From a virus: 64,000 bases of DNA. The notes under the pieces were generated by a model. That model made no database searches and was not told the origin of the DNA. It saw only the letters and a program-made list of their open reading frames with translations. The translations under genes were made by a program, and so were the position numbers. Shown in pieces: positions 63,277 through 64,000 of the stretch. The stretch lies in the IMG/VR virus record IMGVR_UViG_3300023115_001620, positions 1 through 64,000 of that record, one strand, 5' to 3'. Within the stretch, counting starts at the first letter, position 1. The number at the start of each line of letters is the position of its first letter.

Positions 63277-64000
63277 TATATCCTCGCAAGGCGAATTAAT
63301 GTCGCCGCTAAATTAATTTCAGGATCCACAACAAGCGTGTGATCAACCATTCCTTGTTTAATTGTTAGAACTGCTGTATCTTGTTTTTCTTCGTCACCGA
63401 ACAATTCAATGTTATCATACAGCCAACGATACACTTCTTCCATCTCTTCTGGACGGATGGCTCCGCACAAGAGTTTACGTGCTTCTTGAATCTTGCCTGC
63501 TTTAAACAGTTCAACCATTTCAAGTTTCCAGTCGCTTTCGCCAGTGTCACCTTCATTAGGTTTGTTCAATACACCGTCAACGCTATTCATTTGTACAGTG
63601 TTGATACACTTACGCAAGTCTGGGTAAGTTGCTTTTACGTATGTATCAAGTGTATCCAAATCAGGAGTAACACCTTCAGTGATAAGAATTTCAGCAACTC
63701 TAGCTGTGAACTCAGTTTGGTCAATTTTAGCAATGTGGAAACCTTGACACCTACTGTGCAAAGCGGGTATAACACGATTTGGATAGTTACAAGTAAGAAT
63801 AAAACGAGCAGTAGTATGATACTCCTCCATAACACCACGCAGTGCCGCTTGAGCGTTTGGAGATAAGTAGTCAGCTTCATCTAATAGTACCACCTTAAAC
63901 TCGCCAAATGGAATCATTTGAACAAAGTTTACAATTTTATCACGTACATCGTCTACTGAGTTTGTACGACTTGCGTTTATTTCTAGTATGTCTAGGTCAT
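63276..64000 (-). CDS. 44: Clamp-loader large subunit (T4 gp44-like), 5' end beyond window
   Basis: About 241 C-terminal residues are visible; the frame stays open to the right edge ([20 protein letters not shown]). [20 protein letters not shown] is Walker B and following helix, [20 protein letters not shown] includes sensor 1 and the SRC arginine finger, and the C-terminal helical collar follows. Opens the gp45 clamp for loading at primer ends. The Walker A part lies outside. Confidence 0.93.
   Translation of the reverse strand, partial: DLDILEINASRTNSVDDVRDKIVNFVQMIPFGEFKVVLLDEADYLSPNAQAALRGVMEEYHTTARFILTCNYPNRVIPALHSRCQGFHIAKIDQTEFTARVAEILITEGVTPDLDTLDTYVKATYPDLRKCINTVQMNSVDGVLNKPNEGDTGESDWKLEMVELFKAGKIQEARKLLCGAIRPEEMEEVYRWLYDNIELFGDEEKQDTAVLTIKQGMVDHTLVVDPEINLAATLIRLARI

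Noticed and set aside
1-64000. tRNA genes, CRISPR arrays, insertion sequences, integrase or attachment sites
   Set aside because: Intergenic gaps are almost all under 150 bases, and no cloverleaf, regular direct-repeat array, transposase motif or integrase was recognised.

Overview
The window is part of the genome of a T4-like marine tailed phage (myovirus), seen as a compact, AT-rich chromosome with short intergenic gaps and many 4-base ATGA or TAATG gene overlaps. Phage identity rests on T4-type DNA polymerase (gene 43), sliding clamp (45), clamp-loader subunit (44, cut by the right edge), RNase H-type exonuclease, thymidylate synthase/DHFR, dCMP deaminase, PhoH, an endolysin-spanin cassette, T4-late-type promoter motifs (NATAAATA) and the set of small conserved genes seen in cyanophage and pelagiphage myoviruses. 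No photosynthesis genes are present. A pelagiphage-like or other heterotroph-infecting marine myovirus is the best guess, but the host cannot be proven from the window.

Layout. (1) 3-14594, plus strand: an accessory region. It starts with the tail of a twitch-type radical SAM protein and continues with surface-sugar genes (two related glycosyltransferase-like proteins, a hexapeptide acyltransferase, a half-size DegT aminotransferase, a UDP-sugar dehydrogenase, a GT-A-like transferase, a methyltransferase). A tightly coupled run at 7023-14050 then follows: cytochrome P450, GNAT-like protein, flavin-dependent halogenase, truncated AMP-ligase, B12-type radical SAM enzyme, small membrane protein, 2OG-type hydroxylase and methyltransferase. 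It reads like a small natural-product tailoring cluster and is the most unusual thing here. Two small HG-FPFL membrane proteins and a bidirectional terminator (14614-14640) close the region. (2) 14651-20133, minus: a fibre/baseplate-like protein, small conserved genes, and a VWA-metallopeptidase/MoxR ATPase pair with their own sigma70-type promoters. (3) 20214-28509, minus: glycosyltransferase-like protein, 2OG oxygenase, amidinotransferase, conserved small genes, 5'-3' exonuclease, an MBD4-like DNA glycosylase, and queE/folE. (4) 28601-42723, minus with one plus gene: HIT protein, phosphoribosyltransferase, GT-B glycosyltransferase, QueD-like protein, DpdA-like transglycosylase, clamp, sugar-nucleotide enzymes, DNA polymerase and a DsbA-like regulator. 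folE + queD-like + queE + dpdA-like suggest 7-deazaguanine modification of the phage DNA. (5) 42796-50983, minus: probable virion-associated proteins rich in modular tails, including a possible -1 frameshift at an A9G run. (6) 51012-59830, minus: ClpA/DnaJ chaperones, small membrane proteins (one with a perfect EF-hand loop), a carbamoyltransferase and the lysis genes. (7) 59996-64000: phoH on plus, then nucleotide metabolism, ferredoxin and clamp loader on minus.

Regulation visible in the sequence: six sigma70-like promoters (TTGACA/TTGACT, 16-17 bp, TA-rich -10) on the minus strand, and a dozen NATAAATA-type late motifs on both strands. Three of the late motifs sit only 4-5 bases from a start codon that lacks a Shine-Dalgarno, suggesting leaderless late mRNAs. 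Inverted repeats overlap the folE promoter and the dnaJ start. No tRNA, rRNA, CRISPR array, insertion sequence or integrase was seen.
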